64,000 nucleotides of DNA from Prorocentrum cordatum (GCA_963575745.1 CAUYUJ010003625.1:488635-552634), one strand, 5' to 3'; shown: positions 21,593 through 32,099, counted from the stretch's first letter. Notes: a model not told the origin generated them from the sequence alone. Made by a program: numbers and translations.

Positions 21593-22206
21593 TCTTCCAT
21601 TGGAATCCTGCGCGCCGGGACGTGCATAGGACCTCTAACAATCCCGATAGCACCCCTCATCGCCAGACACACCCCGCAGCTCGACCGGGGCAGGGCCAAG
21701 TGCTCTGGCGCTGCGCGCACGCAGTGGCCCCATAGACCGAAGTGGGCCCCGACCTTCGACGCGCGGTTGGGCCCCTTGCCCTCGGCGAGCCCGTCGGCGC
21801 GCATCGAAGCTGTCTCCGCGTAGATCACATCCAGCATGCCGCGCTCGACTCGGCTCCGAATGACTTCGTCCATAGTCATAAGGCTCTTCGTCCTCCAACT
21901 GCCGCGACCCTCGGCCACGCGGTTCGCCGCGTGGTTGTAGCCGCGGAGGACCGCGGTCGCCTGCAGCTCCACGGAGTGGGCGAGAGCCTCCAGTGCGCAG
22001 AGCACATGGCAGCCGAAGGCGAAACCGTTCACCTCCGCCCCGGCCGTCGAGAAACAGACCAGCTGCCGCCTCAAGAGGCGGCAGTCCACCAGCATGCGTT
22101 CGCACATGACACACGCGACGCCTGTCTGCGCACCCGCGTCGCCGCGGCTGGCAACCGAGAGCGCGCCTAGCTGGCAGATGACGTCCAGCAGCTCATGGGG
22201 GGGCAC
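21593..22206 (-). pseudogene. Copia RNase H region, damaged
   Basis: RNase H of the copia type degrades the RNA strand of the RNA-DNA hybrid. The frame reads STAGAEVNGFAFGCHVL (the S-T-A-E-x-E motif, with the second Glu kept), ATAVLRGYNHAANRVAEG (normally G-D-N-x-A-A; here Asp is Tyr), GRGSWRTKSL and VIYAETASMRADGLAEG (normally T-x-D-x-x-T-K). The Asp to Tyr change removes a catalytic residue. It joins the RT at 22,349 through a frameshift, and its stop lies in the LTR-like repeat. Confidence 0.75.
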
Positions 22207-22348
22207 TCAGTACGCAAAAGAGCGCCATCTGGCGGGTAGCCGCCAAGTATCGCAATATGTTCTTGCCCAGAATTCTGTAGGATGCTGTAGGGCGGGCCTG
22301 GTCGGACGCGGTTCGAAAGCCATAGGAGTCCACATGCCATCCGCTGGC

Positions 22349-23040
22349 TCAGCGCCAGGCAATGGGCGTCGATGCCGATGTCGATGCGTCGATGGACAAA
22401 TACCGGATGGTTCCCAGCCGATCGGGCGGAATGATCTCCTGGTAGCCCGCAGCCCAGAGCGCGCCGACGGAGGTCCGCAGGGCCCCCGCCACGTTCTCGG
22501 AGCCAACGAACAGGAAGTCCCCCACGTAGCTCAACAAATAGCCTAAGACGTCGTCCACCCCGGCAGCCTTGACGAGCCAGACCGAGCCATCGACCGCCGA
22601 CTGATCGAGGCGGCACTGGCGCGGGCCGGCGGTAGACGTCAGCTCGCGGCACTCCGTGTCGCGCAAGTCGCCCCAGGCCTTCGACAAGCACCGCAGGCCA
22701 TGGACTGTTCTCTCGGCCACCCAGCGTTCGCCAACTGGCACCAGCCCGAACTTGGCGAAGACGGCCAGTGGGCGGATGACCACCCGCTTCTTGCCCACCA
22801 GGCGGAAAGCGGTAAGGAACGCGGTAAACACGTCGAAAGCAGACATTCTGACGTGCCCCACCGAAGGCGCGCGCACACTGCGAGCGCCATGCGGAGCCCG
22901 GCGATTCCCGAGTTCTGCGCGAAGGTCTGCACCGAGGGGCCCACCGCCTCAAAGTTGCCGCGCGCGCAGCCGCGCGCCTTGAAGCGCCGATAGCCAGATG
23001 CCCCTGGAGCCTTCTGCCCCGCAACCACCCCCATTGGGGG
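22349..23040 (-). pseudogene. Copia reverse transcriptase, YVDD changed to YVGD
   Basis: From right to left in genome order: FKARGCARGNFEAVGPSVQ (finger K-A-R-L-V-A-x-G-x-x-Q-x-G type, about 23,030-22,900), then after a frameshift at about 22,870 MSAFDVFTAFLTA (motif A, D kept), VVIRPLAVFAKFGLVPVGER, ERTVHGLRCLSKAWGDLRD (Y-G-L-R box), SAVDGSVWLVKA, LLSYVGDFLFVG (motif C; the family has YVDD) and GTIRYLSIDAS. The lost Asp in motif C makes it inactive. Together with the RNase H part and the LTR-like repeat it is the 3' end of a minus-strand copia element whose 5' part is missing. Confidence 0.75.
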
Positions 23041-24600
23041 GCATGTCGGAGGGCCTCGCGGGGCGCGCCTCCAAGGGCGTGAGAGGACGAAGACAACTGT
23101 CTTTCAGGCTGTTGGGCTCGCTCCCGAGCGCCGCTCGCCGCTGCCCCCTGGCCACCCCGATCGTCTTCGCGACCTCCGCGCAAACTGCGATGCTCAGCCC
23201 GCTGTCCTTCGCGATCTGGGCGAACTCGGGAAGCGCGCGGTCGCCGCCCGCGGCGGGGGCGGTCTGCCCTGGGGCCGCGGCGGCAAATGCCGCGGGAATA
23301 GTCAGCGATGCGAAGAGGGCCCCGGAGATCGGAACCGCCGCGAAAACCCAAACCAGCGAGCGCAGCGCGTTGCGGCCTGGCCCCCCCCCGACCCCAACCT
23401 GCGCCCGCGGCCCCCGGCGCGCTCGACGCGTCGGCCGCGGCAGGCAGGGCGGCTGAATCCGCTGCTGGAAGCTCCGCGATCGAAGGGCTGCTCGCCATCG
23501 TCGCTCAGGATGGGCCCGCGCGCAGCGCGCATCTCGGGCGCGCGCGCGGCGCGGGCCACGGCGCGCAGGACAAGCGATGCCCTTCGGCGACGCCTCCTCG
23601 AACAAATCTGGGCCACCGCCTGCGCGGGAAGGTCGTCGATGATGGTCGCCCGATGATCCCGCGGATGGAGGGGGCCCCAGGGGCGCATTCGGGTCGCCAC
23701 TGATCTCGGGGCCCCGTTCCTTCAGGGGCTCGTCCGACACCGTGGTCAACATGAAATGCACCTTCCGGCGATCCAGCGCCGGTCGCTTCGACGGGCTGCG
23801 CCTCTGCAACGCCATCTGGTTGAATCCGCAGTTCCTAGACCCTCGAAGCGAGCGCCCCCTGCAATGCTGGAGTCTTCAGGCACAACTGCGAACAACGACG
23901 ACGACTCGATGATCCACTGCTGCTCAGGTCGCTTCGCTCCAGGGCCCCTCCGCCAGATCAACCACTCGCTCTCCGCGCCCGCGCCCAGGATCGCGGCGCC
24001 CCGCGCCCGCTCCGCCGCGCCCACATGGACCGCGGGACATCCTTGACGCGGGCGCAGACCTTCGCACCGAATGCGGGGCACTTAGTTTGAAGGGGGCCAG
24101 TAGGCCCAACCAGAAACTTCGCCTTAGGTGAAGCACGGCCCCAGCTCTGTTGTGCCATTGCAACGATAGTCCCAATAGTAGGAGGTCGTCGCGGGAGCGA
24201 CGGGCCATCTCAAGCGAAGGATGTCTTCGGTCTCGATGGCGAATCGCATGCCTCGTATTTAGGCGCAATCAGATATCGGCGGCCGGCCGCATGAGCACAA
24301 ACGGCCGCGGACAAACGCTCGCCGCCTCTCGCCCTTGCCCCAGCTCGCTTTAGAATCGGGGGGGGGAGACGAAGCGTGAGTCTGCCGCCACTATGCCGCA
24401 GATACAGCAGGTACTATATACAAAAGGCAGCAAAAGGCGGGGCCGTGAGGAAGGCGGACCCGCGCCCAAGTTGCCTTGCAAGCACACTGCTGTGCATGTG
24501 ACTACTCCTCAGGCGGCCACAGACCAAGATGTCTGGCCAGCCCGATAGGGAGTACGACGCTTTAAGTCATGCTTGAAGGATTGCGTACCTCCCATGACCT
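23041..24600. other. Unrecognised GC-rich stretch upstream of the copia RT
   Basis: Long Arg/Ala/Pro frames on both strands without a recognisable domain. A minus-strand piece at 22,949-23,815 with a hydrophobic stretch (GALFASLTIPAAFAAAAPG) might be a linker of the copia polyprotein, but this is not supported by motifs. The GC-rich composition alone keeps frames open. The last 300 bases (24,300-24,600) are plain spacer. Confidence 0.35.
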
Positions 24601-24603
24601 GTG

Positions 24604-24641
24604 GGAGCATATATATATATATATATATGTGCCAATGCTCC
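24604..24641. repeat. TA microsatellite within a short inverted repeat
   Basis: GGAGCAT, then about ten TA units, TGTGCC, and ATGCTCC: the arms are complementary, so the tract could form a hairpin. Confidence 0.8.
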
Positions 24642-25163
24642 ACTTTGTGTGACCATCTGCGGTCATGTCGCGAGTGTCACACCACTGAATACTATCCGCG
24701 ATCCCTCGCTCCATCATCTGCCGTATTCAACTGATGTGTCCTAAAAGGGTACACCCAGTCGGCTACTTCAAGTCTTTGCTTGACAAGGACTTGAAAGCAG
24801 AGTCAGCATCTATGGCCAGGGTGACCTTGATCGTGGGATCGCAAAGTCACGGTCGTGGCATCCCGTGCAGAGTCACGATCGTGGGATAGCAGTCCTCCCA
24901 GTTGCAGGCTGCTGCAAGTGTCTCTGCGGAATAGCTTGAGCGGGCCTGCAAGCGGCGAGACTTGCAGCACGCATCGATCAAGTGGACGACAGACATACCG
25001 GATGGCGTGGTTCCACGCCCTAGCAGATTTGCCCCGCGATCGTCGGCATCTCCACTCAGGCGTAGATCGCTGGAGTCGCTGTGCAGGTCAACTTCGCCCG
25101 TTGGAGTAATCGATTGATAGACGATATTCTTAGGCCAGGCCTACGACTTCCTGATGATCGCGC
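24642..25163. other. No gene recognised
   Basis: Spacer just beyond the RT end of the large element. It contains two or three related 20-30 bp pieces around GTCACGATCGTGGGAT at about 24,825-24,890. Any LTR of the large element would be expected here, but none was recognised. Confidence 0.35.
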
Positions 25164-25430
25164 TCAGTCGTCGCATTTGTACATTGGTCGGTTGTGGACA
25201 CGTTGCAGAGAGACCACATATACCATCAACCACACTTGGGTGATTAATGCGTAAGTCAATGCGCCTCTGAGGCTGACGAACATGTCTGCAACCATATTGG
25301 ATGCCTCGGCGTCAGTGTCGGCGCTGGTGAGTTCAGGATGTTGTATAGGATGGAGCTGTTTGATGTGTTCATCTTGGTCCAATGCAACATTGCCGGCCCC
25401 ATCGTCTGTGCACCTCACATCACAATTGGT

Positions 25431-25465
25431 GTATACATAAATATATATATATATATATGTAAATT
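25431..25465. repeat. TA-rich insert inside the RT frame
   Basis: On the element's sense strand it reads ATTTACATATATATATATAT and on to GTATACACC. It adds about ten codons (Tyr/Ile) in frame between NKF and TNCDVR. The same ATTTACATATATATATATAT core occurs at 26,073-26,109. Confidence 0.75.
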
Positions 25466-26072
25466 TGTTGAGTTTGCACTTTCCAAAAGTGTCCTCGACA
25501 CAATTGACGCACTTGTCAATGGTGTCCTCAGTGCCGGCCATACTCGTATCATCAACATGTTTGGCTGTGAGCAAGTTACTGCATGTCTCGCACTCCTCGT
25601 CGTGCGACGTGGGTCTGAGACCAGAGCCTCTAGTGGGAGAGCTCCGGGTGCATCCTTGGTGCCGGTGCCTGGCTCGAGGCACTGCAGGCAGTGCTTCGAC
25701 TCGTCGTAGTGCTCGAATCCTGGGAGGGATCGAGGCACCGTTCCCGATCGAGGCGGCAAGGTAAAGCACGCCTCGCGTTCCTTCTCACCAGTTGCCTCAG
25801 CAAGTTCCTGGCAGGTTCATCTTTTCAGGAAAACCATGGTGATGCCAGGGGAAGCAATGATTCATTGTTTCTTGCACGCTGCCGCGCTTGCGAGTAATCT
25901 CTGGATCGGCCGCCGCGCTGCCCCTGAGAAGATTTCCACATCAAAAGCTTCAAGGCCCATGAAGCCCCGAAGCACCAGGCGCGCTCTGATGGCGCGCTCG
26001 ATCTCGCCCTTGCCGTTCTCCACGAACTTCCATGTATACCCGTGCCTCGAAGTCGTGATGCTTGACGCTTTG

Positions 26073-26109
26073 GATATATATATATATGTAAATATATGTA
26101 TATATAAAT
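26073..26109. repeat. Second TA-rich insert, same core as the first
   Basis: Lies between FEVQF and SVKHHDFEA of the RT finger region on the minus strand and moves the reading frame. It shares ATTTACATATATATATATAT with the insert at 25,431-25,465. Confidence 0.75.
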
Positions 26110-26649
26110 TGCACCTCGAAGCGCTTGCTGTCAAACCACGTCTTAACAGTATATAGGGCCTTTTGAAACTGTCTCGGGGTTCGCCTGGACGTCAGCCTTC
26201 GCGAGGAGGTCGTCTTCCTTGGCAACCGCAGCTCGTTTTGCAGCGGCGGTGACATGCACTCGCATGGTGATTACACGGTCGGCATCGAATATCCAATGCC
26301 GTTGTTCGGATTGGACTACCTTTGACATTTCTGCCGCGAAGCAGAAGTCTACAAATTGACCATTCTCGTCCGAGTCCAATCCGTAACCGTGGACTTCGAC
26401 CGTAGATCATAATGGCACATGATACGTCTCCTCGATGTTGGAGTCGCGTGAATATCCCCACTTAGGCAGGTGCCCCCGCTGTCCTTCAGCTACAGTGACC
26501 AGCACACTGTTATCGGTACTCAGATGTGCGGGTACAACGCGAAGGTCATCTAATGGAATTGCCTCCAGTAGTTCCTTCATGTAATTCTGCACCACACTTC
26601 CGTAATCTGCGCACCAAGGTCCACTTCTGATTCCTCATCTACTATGAGG

Positions 26650-27404
26650 CCGTCCATCCTCCTGTGGTGGTTCGGCTCCTGGGGCTTCTCTGGCGTTTTC
26701 GTCCTGTGCCAGCGTGTCAGCCAGTTCCTCCAACTTTGTCATATATTGGTCAAAGCCCACTTGAGGTCTAGTGGACTTTATGCACTGGATGATTCTCGAA
26801 TGTGCTGATCCAGTTATATCATGAACATTCAGAGCAGTGCCTTCTGCTTCATAGCAATGGAAACCTGGATCTACAGCATTGTCAAAATGGACCCACGTGC
26901 AACTGTCAGCGTAAGCCACCGAAGGCAGCTTATGGACCCTTGGCCAACCTAACCCATACTACTTTCTCGATGCGGAAGAAGTCCCACCAGCCCTTTGGGC
27001 GTGAGTGGTTTAGCGAGCTCTCTCTGTCATCAACCCCCCTTCTTCCCCTTCGGGGAGGGGTTTATCCCTCCCCCCACCCCGTTCCCCTGGGCCTGGAGGG
27101 GGGGGGGGGGGGGGGGGGGGGGCGCGGGTCGTCAGGGGGGTCAACTTCGACTCCTGGGAGGGCTAAAAAACGACACCCCTCGCGAGGATTCTGGCCCCGA
27201 CGGGGGGGAGGGGGGGGGGGGGGGGGCAGAAAAAATGCCCCCCTCTTCTTTGAAACCAAAATCAGTGATTGTACTACGGTTTCGGCCCTATTTTAGCCTT
27301 CTGAGGGGGCAGCGCTCCTCTTCCTTCATAGCAGAATCATTGATTGTACGAAGGTTGTGGGCTCATTTTCTCCTTCTCATGGGGCAGCGCCCAGTTGCGC
27401 TTCT
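26650..27404. other. No gene recognised; long G homopolymers and a diverged 80-bp tandem repeat
   Basis: G runs of about 20 at 27,100-27,122 and again at 27,205-27,226 give Gly-rich plus frames and Pro-rich minus frames that are not genes. At 27,250-27,400 two diverged units share ATCA.TGATTGTAC and GGGGCAGCGC. Part of the RT-integrase spacer of the large element may have lain here. Confidence 0.45.
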
Positions 27405-27640
27405 GAGGAGGTCGCAAGAGGCCCCAAGATGGTCCCAAGAGCCCCCCAGGAGGCCCCCAAGAGGCCTCCAAGAGGCCCCCAAGAGCCCCCCAAGAGGCCC
27501 CAAGAAGCCCCCAAGACGCCCCCAAGAGGCACCCAAGAGGCCCCAAGAGGCCCCAAGAGGCCCCCAAGAGGCCCCCAAGAGGCCCCCAAGAGGCACCAAG
27601 AGCCTCCAAGAGGGCCCCAAGAGGCCCCACGAGGAGCCCG
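27405..27640. repeat. CCCCAAGAGGC minisatellite (inverse of the 15-16 kb arrays)
   Basis: About 20 units of GGCCCCCAAGA / GGCCTCCAAGA. The reverse complement is the CTCTTGGGGCC unit of 15.2-16.5 kb, so the same satellite family occurs twice in opposite orientations. No tail sequence like that at 15.4 and 16.5 kb was seen next to it. Confidence 0.85.
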
Positions 27641-28185
27641 AACGACTCACACCAGGACGAGGGGCCCGAACGACTCGCACCACGAAGAGCCCGAACGACT
27701 CACACCACAAGGAGGGGCCCGAACGACTCACACCAGGACGAGGCGCCCGAACGACTCACACCACGAGGAGCCCGAACGACCCACACCACGACGCGGGCCT
27801 CGAACGACTCACACCACGAGGAGCCCGAACGAGTCACACCAGGAGGAGGGGCCCGAACGACTCGCACCAAGACGAGGCGCCCGAACGACTCACACCACGA
27901 GGAGCCCGAACGACCCACACCACGACGCGGGCCTCGAACGACTCACACCACGAGGAGCCCGAACGAGTCACACCAGGAGGAGGGGCCCGAACGACTCCCA
28001 CCAAGACGAGGGGCCCGAACAACTCACACCACGAGAAGCCCGAACGACTCACACCAGGACGAAGAGCCCGAACGACTCACACCACGAAGAGCCCGAACGA
28101 CTCACACCAGGAGGAAGGGCCCGAACGACTCACACCAGGACGAGAAACCCCAAACGACTCAAACCACGAGGAGCGCTTTCTCCCC
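27641..28185. repeat. CCCGAACGACTCACACCA minisatellite with a 134-bp higher-order unit
   Basis: About 20 units of 25 or 28 bp: CCCGAACGACTCACACCA followed by CGAGGAG or GGACGAGGGG. A block holding an unusual CCACACCACGACGCGGGCCT variant occurs at 27,781 and again at 27,915, so a multi-unit segment of 134 bp has itself been duplicated. Frames read Pro-Glu-Arg-Leu-Thr-Pro repeats on the plus strand and Ser/Val/Arg on the minus strand; both are repeat products. Confidence 0.9.
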
Positions 28186-28965
28186 CTCCTCCTCCGCCTC
28201 GCCCTTCCCCCGCCCCCACCACATGGAGGATGTGCAAGGGAGCGGGAGGAAGGAGGAACAGGGGAGATATGCGGGGGCAGGCGGAAACACGCCTGAAAAA
28301 ACACGACTGTCGGCATGCTTCGCAAGAGTTGCTGTTTTGAGATGGGCTGGTGGGGATACGCGAAGCGTGAAGAATTTCTGATAAGGTGCTGCAGCGCAAG
28401 ATGTACTCTGGAAGATAACCGGCTTCCACTTGTCATATGAGGCGTCCCTTTTTTTGGTCGGAACACAGCCAAAGGTCATAGCAGGTCCCCCCGCAGGTAG
28501 ACTGGCAACAAATGTCAACACTGTCCGCAATGCGGTGTTGTCAGAGCCGATTTCTCTGGCTATCAAACCTTCGATGTAAAGTGGATGTCGTGCATCGCCA
28601 TATTAGACTTGTACATCGCGGCTTCCCACTCGAACGATGACTTGACCCCTGTCGGGATCATTTCGTACAACTGGAAACGGGCCATTCCAGCCTCCCCAGT
28701 CTCCCTTCGTAGTTGTGGGACGATGGTAGTCAACCAAATCTCCTTCATCATAATAATGCTGACCGGCGAGGGTTGTCTTAATACGTAATGCACGATTGGT
28801 CTTGGCTGCTGCAGTAGCTTGTGCGATACTTCCAATGCATACCCTGCGTAGCTCCTGTTCTCAAGAGTGGCCAGACGTTTCTGTTGGCTGTTCATGGTCC
28901 AGAACAGGCAGGTCAGGGAGCATTGCCGGTTGCGGCCAAAACAAATTACTATATGGAAACACCTT
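28186..28965 (-). pseudogene. Integrase C-terminal (SH3-like) region of the large element
   Basis: The correct frame is interrupted by one TAA at 28,603-28,605. Upstream of it reads KTNRALRIKTTLAGQHYYDE, then GDLVDYHRPTTTKGDWGGWN, GPFPVVRNDP and QVIVRVGSRDVQV. Downstream of the stop are GDARHPLYIEGLIAREIG and TALRTVLTFVASLPAGGPA. This is the small barrel that follows the integrase core in copia elements (G-D-x-V-x-Y...GW.GP..V). QPAMLPDLPVLDHEQ just after the core (28,900-28,965) links the two. A rival open frame at 28,563-28,895 is only a shadow. The right boundary overlaps the GC-rich end of the minisatellite. Confidence 0.6.
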
Positions 28966-29360
28966 TTAGAAGGTTAACGCATCGGCGGCAAGCAAGGCTT
29001 CGTGCAGTAGTCGCGTGAACACAAGAGGCATGTCGAACTTCCTGAAGTCAGTTCCCAGAACGTGAAGTAGATGACGTAATCTGCCACTTATGGCTTCGAT
29101 TGTCGTAGCGCGTTGTCCAGGCGCGCGCATCCTCAGCTCAGTGCCCTTTGCCTTACGGACTGCCTTTGCAGTGTCGTTGTTTTGGGCACCATCCCCATCG
29201 GAGTAGAGTACCCTGACAGGTCCGGATTGCATCCAGCACTGATGATACGCATCTAAGATACTGGTCATTGTCTTATCTGGTATCTCCACTTCAATAGCAG
29301 ATCGAATGCAAAGATCAATGGTGTGAGAAATATTGCGCTCCTGTTTGTAAAACATAAGGT
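28966..29360 (-). pseudogene. Integrase catalytic core of the large element
   Basis: The D,D-35-E fold inserts the cDNA into the genome. In the frame from 29,355: HTIDLCIRSAIEVEIP (first Asp, residue 14), GPVRVLYSDGDGAQNNDTAK (second Asp, residue 53), GTELRMRAPGQRATTIEA (Glu, residue 87) and GRLRHLLHVL. The spacing of the last two acidic residues (34) is right, so the triad is intact. It is preceded by the HHCC-like pre-integrase piece and followed by QPAMLPDLPVLDHEQ. The frame opens in mid-domain; the true protein starts upstream in another frame. Confidence 0.7.
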
Positions 29361-29386
29361 CTCATTCGACTTCTTCATTGAACTTG

Positions 29387-30333
29387 TCAGGTAGCGCAGT
29401 GGATGGCATAACGGCATGCCCTGGCTTGCCCCCAGCCCTGCACTCCCGACGTGTGTCGCAGACGCCTGACGCTGTCCAGGCCTGCTTTGGTTAAGATGAG
29501 TCTCGCATGAGGTTCCTTAGCGTGGGGCCATCGCAAATGTAGCTTCCGCAACTCGCGTGTTACCACGCTTGGGTCACGGCTTCGTAGGTTTTGTAGGCTG
29601 ATCTTTATATCCAACCTTGACCAGTCTGGGAGCCGTGGGCGCGCAGCAGGGTTACCCGCAGGTGGCGGTGGAGGTGGATATCCCCCCTGCTGTCGGCCAC
29701 GTCTGGCTCTGATCTGTGGCAGCCGGCGGTGGTCGTCCGAGCTACCAGCTCCACTCGAAGCAGGTTGCACCGCAGCAGCAGAATGTCTGCCTACTGTACT
29801 GTCGTGGCTGCTGGCACCAGTTGCGGGGCCAGCCCTAGAGCCGGGCCCCGGTGCTCGTCGCCGCACACGTGGTGGCGCGGCTTGCGCTTCGGGTGGCAGC
29901 GCTGCTGGTTCGGCAGGGGCTTGCGGTACCTGTCCGCGTCTGTCGGGCATTCCAAGGTATGGCAAACTTACATGCGCCAGGTGCCCACGAATGACCAAGC
30001 TTGTTCTGGCCGTAGTTATTCTTGCATCTTGCAAATCGGACATCCCCAATGGTTCTCCTCCTTATCACACCACCTGCGATGTCTAGGGTCTCTGTCACGT
30101 GAGGGGGGATGCATATTCACATTATCTGCGCATGCAGAACATCCTAATCCTCCCGAAGGTGGTCTCATGATCGGCCCGTCGGGCTGTCGAGGGATAGTTG
30201 GGTCGTCAAAATCAAATCCCCGCGCGCTGGTAACAAAGACGGTGCAAGAATAAAAGTGACCATGAAAAGGATCACGGCTCACCTGGAATAGATCGTGCGC
30301 GATCTGAACTGCGTCGGCAAAAAGGGGCTGCAT
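29387..30333 (-). pseudogene. Zinc-rich linker and pre-integrase region
   Basis: Two overlapping frames. The first (30,333-30,016) reads CSACADNVNMHP, RDPRHRRWCDKEENHWGCPI and CKMQE: repeated C-x2-C...H...C patterns that I know from this type of dinoflagellate element. The second (30,049-29,387) has a Pro/Ala-rich stretch, then LPDWSRLDIKISLQNLRSRD and LRKLHLRWPHAKEPHARLIL. The latter matches the integrase N-terminal zinc region in which L-H-x-R-W-x-H supplies the first ligands. A frameshift separates the halves. Function is inferred only from the motifs. Confidence 0.55.
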
Positions 30334-30909
30334 CTTTGAGGTCTAATGTGAAACCATAAACATGACATGCCGAGGCATGTTGGTGATGGCCAGTACACCA
30401 CTTTCGCTCAAAAAGTGTAAATAAAAGACGATAATTGGCCATGATCTCCATCGGTTTCCGTATCAATACCCCATGGGAATCACGTGGACCGGTAATACAT
30501 TGATCCGTACTTACTATGCATGTGCCCTTGAAGTTGGCCCATGTTGTCCATGGCGGCATTTGATCCACCTGAGTACCCTATGGTTGTTCTCGTAGGTACA
30601 ACCGTCGAAGGTCGTTCTGGCGCATGGCAACTTTTCCACAAAGCTTAATATGTGGAAGGTATTCTTCATGGTGTTCATGCCAAGTGTCGCAATTGACTTG
30701 GGAAAAAAATATAATCCAGTCTTTCTGCAGCTAGGTTGTAATATGGCAACATCGACGAAGCACGCGTCTACATAATGCGTCACTGCATCCTGGACATCCT
30801 TGTCCCCAAAGCCAACAGATGAACATGTGTCTAAGTTTCCTCCAGAAGACAAGCGTCGGCTGAATGCTAAGTGCGATATTCCCCTGCTTCCTCCACATAA
30901 ATCCAGCAC
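30272..30909 (-). pseudogene. Methyltransferase-like domain of the large element
   Basis: Frame from 30,909: LDLCGGSRGISHLAFSRR (motif I-like; G-G-x-G-G with one change), GGNLDTCSSVGFGD, HYVDACFVDVAILQPSCRKT (motif IV-like P-x-C), and in the next frame QCITGPRDSHGVLIRKPMEI and HHQHASA. The order matches the methyltransferase-like frames at 49, 45 and 63 kb: a glycine motif, a P-x-C motif, then Q-C...K-P-x. In known C5-DNA methyltransferases these are the SAM-binding site, the catalytic Cys and the VIII-type region. Here it lies between protease and integrase, not after integrase as in elements A and B. The frame shift at about 30,540 and an altered motif I make activity doubtful. Confidence 0.55.
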
Positions 30910-31011
30910 GTCAGCCTTTCTGTGTCGTCCGTAACATCAAGTCGGGATTATGGAAGACACATCTCAATGCGTGTCCGCAGGTAGCCCCGCAGGTAGCGCG
31001 ATGAAGGTGCA

Positions 31012-31496
31012 TTATACGCCATTGCTCTCACAGTCGGAGTCGAGGGGAACATCGGTGCAGTAGGCACTACATCCGATACCCTTTAGGTCGTCACTGTAGT
31101 CGTCGTCGCCTTCTTCGACTACTTTGGGTATCTTGCGTGGCTGGATGCCCGCTTCTATGTCGGCTCTCTGCTTAACTTCTTGTTTGGTCCGGGCACCTGT
31201 CGGTAGTGCTGTCTGTCGCACAGCATCGGATGAACGAAGTGTCGGAAATTCGGGAATAGAGGGGGGCATGCGGCCACGCACAATTGAAGGGGGGGAAGAC
31301 GATCGTCATCGACGAACGCAACTCGCCTTGGGCGCGGTCGCTGGTCCTCGTCCGATGAGAACCGGTTCCGGCGGTTCCCAGCACAGTCGAGTACGAATAT
31401 GTGCCACACCATTCGGCAACGGCGCATTGCAATTGTACCCGATAGGCTGATCCTGCATCTTGATGCGTGTATCATAGTATTGTCGCCCAGGTTCAT
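31012..31496 (-). pseudogene. Linker region, acidic and basic patches
   Basis: Two frames carry plausible protein: GPCRETGHNEPGRQYYDTRI (from 31,524) and TKQEVKQRADIEAGIQPRKI followed by EEGDDDYSDD (31,281-31,012). No domain is recognised. It lies between the two methyltransferase-like parts of the large element and is probably a spacer. Confidence 0.35.
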
Positions 31497-32005
31497 TGTG
31501 ACCCGTCTCGCGGCATGGTCCCATTCAGGGCCATTTTTAAGAGATAGGTTCGAGCTCCTCTACCCACTCTTGTGTGGATGCTTAGATGTACTGCATTCGC
31601 GTGGGTTCTCTTTGTTTTATGCAAATCAATTTGGTCGATCAGCCTTGCAATCATCATGGCAAGTGCTCTGTTACGCCACTCTGCCCACTGAGCGCCTTGG
31701 CAATACCAGTCCAATTCACGCTCAGCAAGGCGTGCAGGACCCCCCGCAGCTTGGCACGTGCATCTCCACAAGTTAGCTGGGATGCGCGTATATGTAGTTG
31801 CCACCTGCAGATACGATCCGCCAGGCAGCTTACTTGAACGGTCATATTGCATACCGAAGTGGCAGCATCGCATACGCATGACTTGCAAGTCTAGATCTTC
31901 GATGCCATATCGCATGGGACCTCGTTTCCAGAAATAGCCTGGCGGCCCCATAAACACTATAGAGACGCGTAGAGCCCGATCATCAAATTTTGGATGCGTT
32001 GACAA
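31493..32005 (-). pseudogene. Second methyltransferase-like segment (C-terminal type)
   Basis: Reads MRCCHFGMQYDRSSKLPGGS, YLQVATTYTRIPANLWRCTC and ERELDWYCQGAQWAEWR. The C-x-F/Y-G-x-x-x...K-x...T pattern resembles the part of the methyltransferase-like modules that reads DQCAYG...KKPTG in element B. No glycine motif or P-x-C was found upstream of it, so this is an isolated C-terminal-type piece. Trp/Cys-rich spacing suggests zinc binding, which is inference. Confidence 0.4.
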
Positions 32006-32099
32006 CGTGGCCCCGCCCGCTTTCCAGGCAACCTAACGTGCCAGCCAGCGGGCGTGGTCGCCCATGGCAACTGGTAATCCCCCGAGAGTAATTCACCCA

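Larger units (their letters stand above)
21313..23040 (-). mobile_element. 3' end of a Ty1/copia-type retrotransposon
   Basis: Reverse transcriptase, RNase H and an LTR-like repeat follow one another on the minus strand in the order expected at a copia 3' end. Upstream, at 23.0-24.3 kb, no integrase is readable, so the element is 5' truncated or too decayed to follow. Confidence 0.65.
25164..26600 (-). pseudogene. Reverse transcriptase of the large retroelement, interrupted by TA repeats
   Basis: Pieces in three minus-strand frames. LPKWGYSRDSNIEETYH and GQFVDFCFAAEMSKVVQSE precede the core (26.6-26.2 kb). HGYTWKFVENGKGEIERAIR and ARLVLRGFMGLEAFDVE form the finger region (25.9-26.05 kb). LPGFEHYDESKHCLQCLEPG precedes the catalytic AKHVDDTSMAGTED at about 25,548-25,565. 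LDQDEHIKQLHPI and HPELTSADTD follow, then LRGALTYALITQVWLMVYVV. This is a copia-type RT of a different lineage from those at 22.4 and 44-49 kb. A 30-bp TA-rich insert lies in frame right after the catalytic box (25,431-25,465), and a related one at 26,073-26,109 shifts the frame. The frame ends at 25,164 without an RNase H. Confidence 0.65.

Noticed and set aside
24604-24641. TATA-box-like promoter
   Set aside because: It is a TA microsatellite with related tracts inside dead RT sequence nearby; dinoflagellate promoters rarely use TATA and no gene starts here.
27100-27226. G homopolymers as G-quadruplex or regulatory elements
   Set aside because: Runs of about 20 G could as well be sequencing or assembly artefacts; there is no supporting context.
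27641-28185. Possible CRISPR-like array
   Set aside because: Units are contiguous 25/28-bp tandem repeats without unique spacers, in a eukaryotic setting.
26995-28340. 433- and 327-codon plus-strand frames with Pro-Glu-Arg-Leu-Thr-Pro repeats
   Set aside because: Built from the 25/28-bp and CCCCAAGAGGC minisatellites plus G homopolymers; the repeat unit simply lacks stops.
28563-28895. 110-codon minus-strand open frame
   Set aside because: Another phase of the same stretch reads as integrase C-terminal domain (GDLVDYHRP, GWNGPFPVV), interrupted by one TAA; this frame is its shadow.
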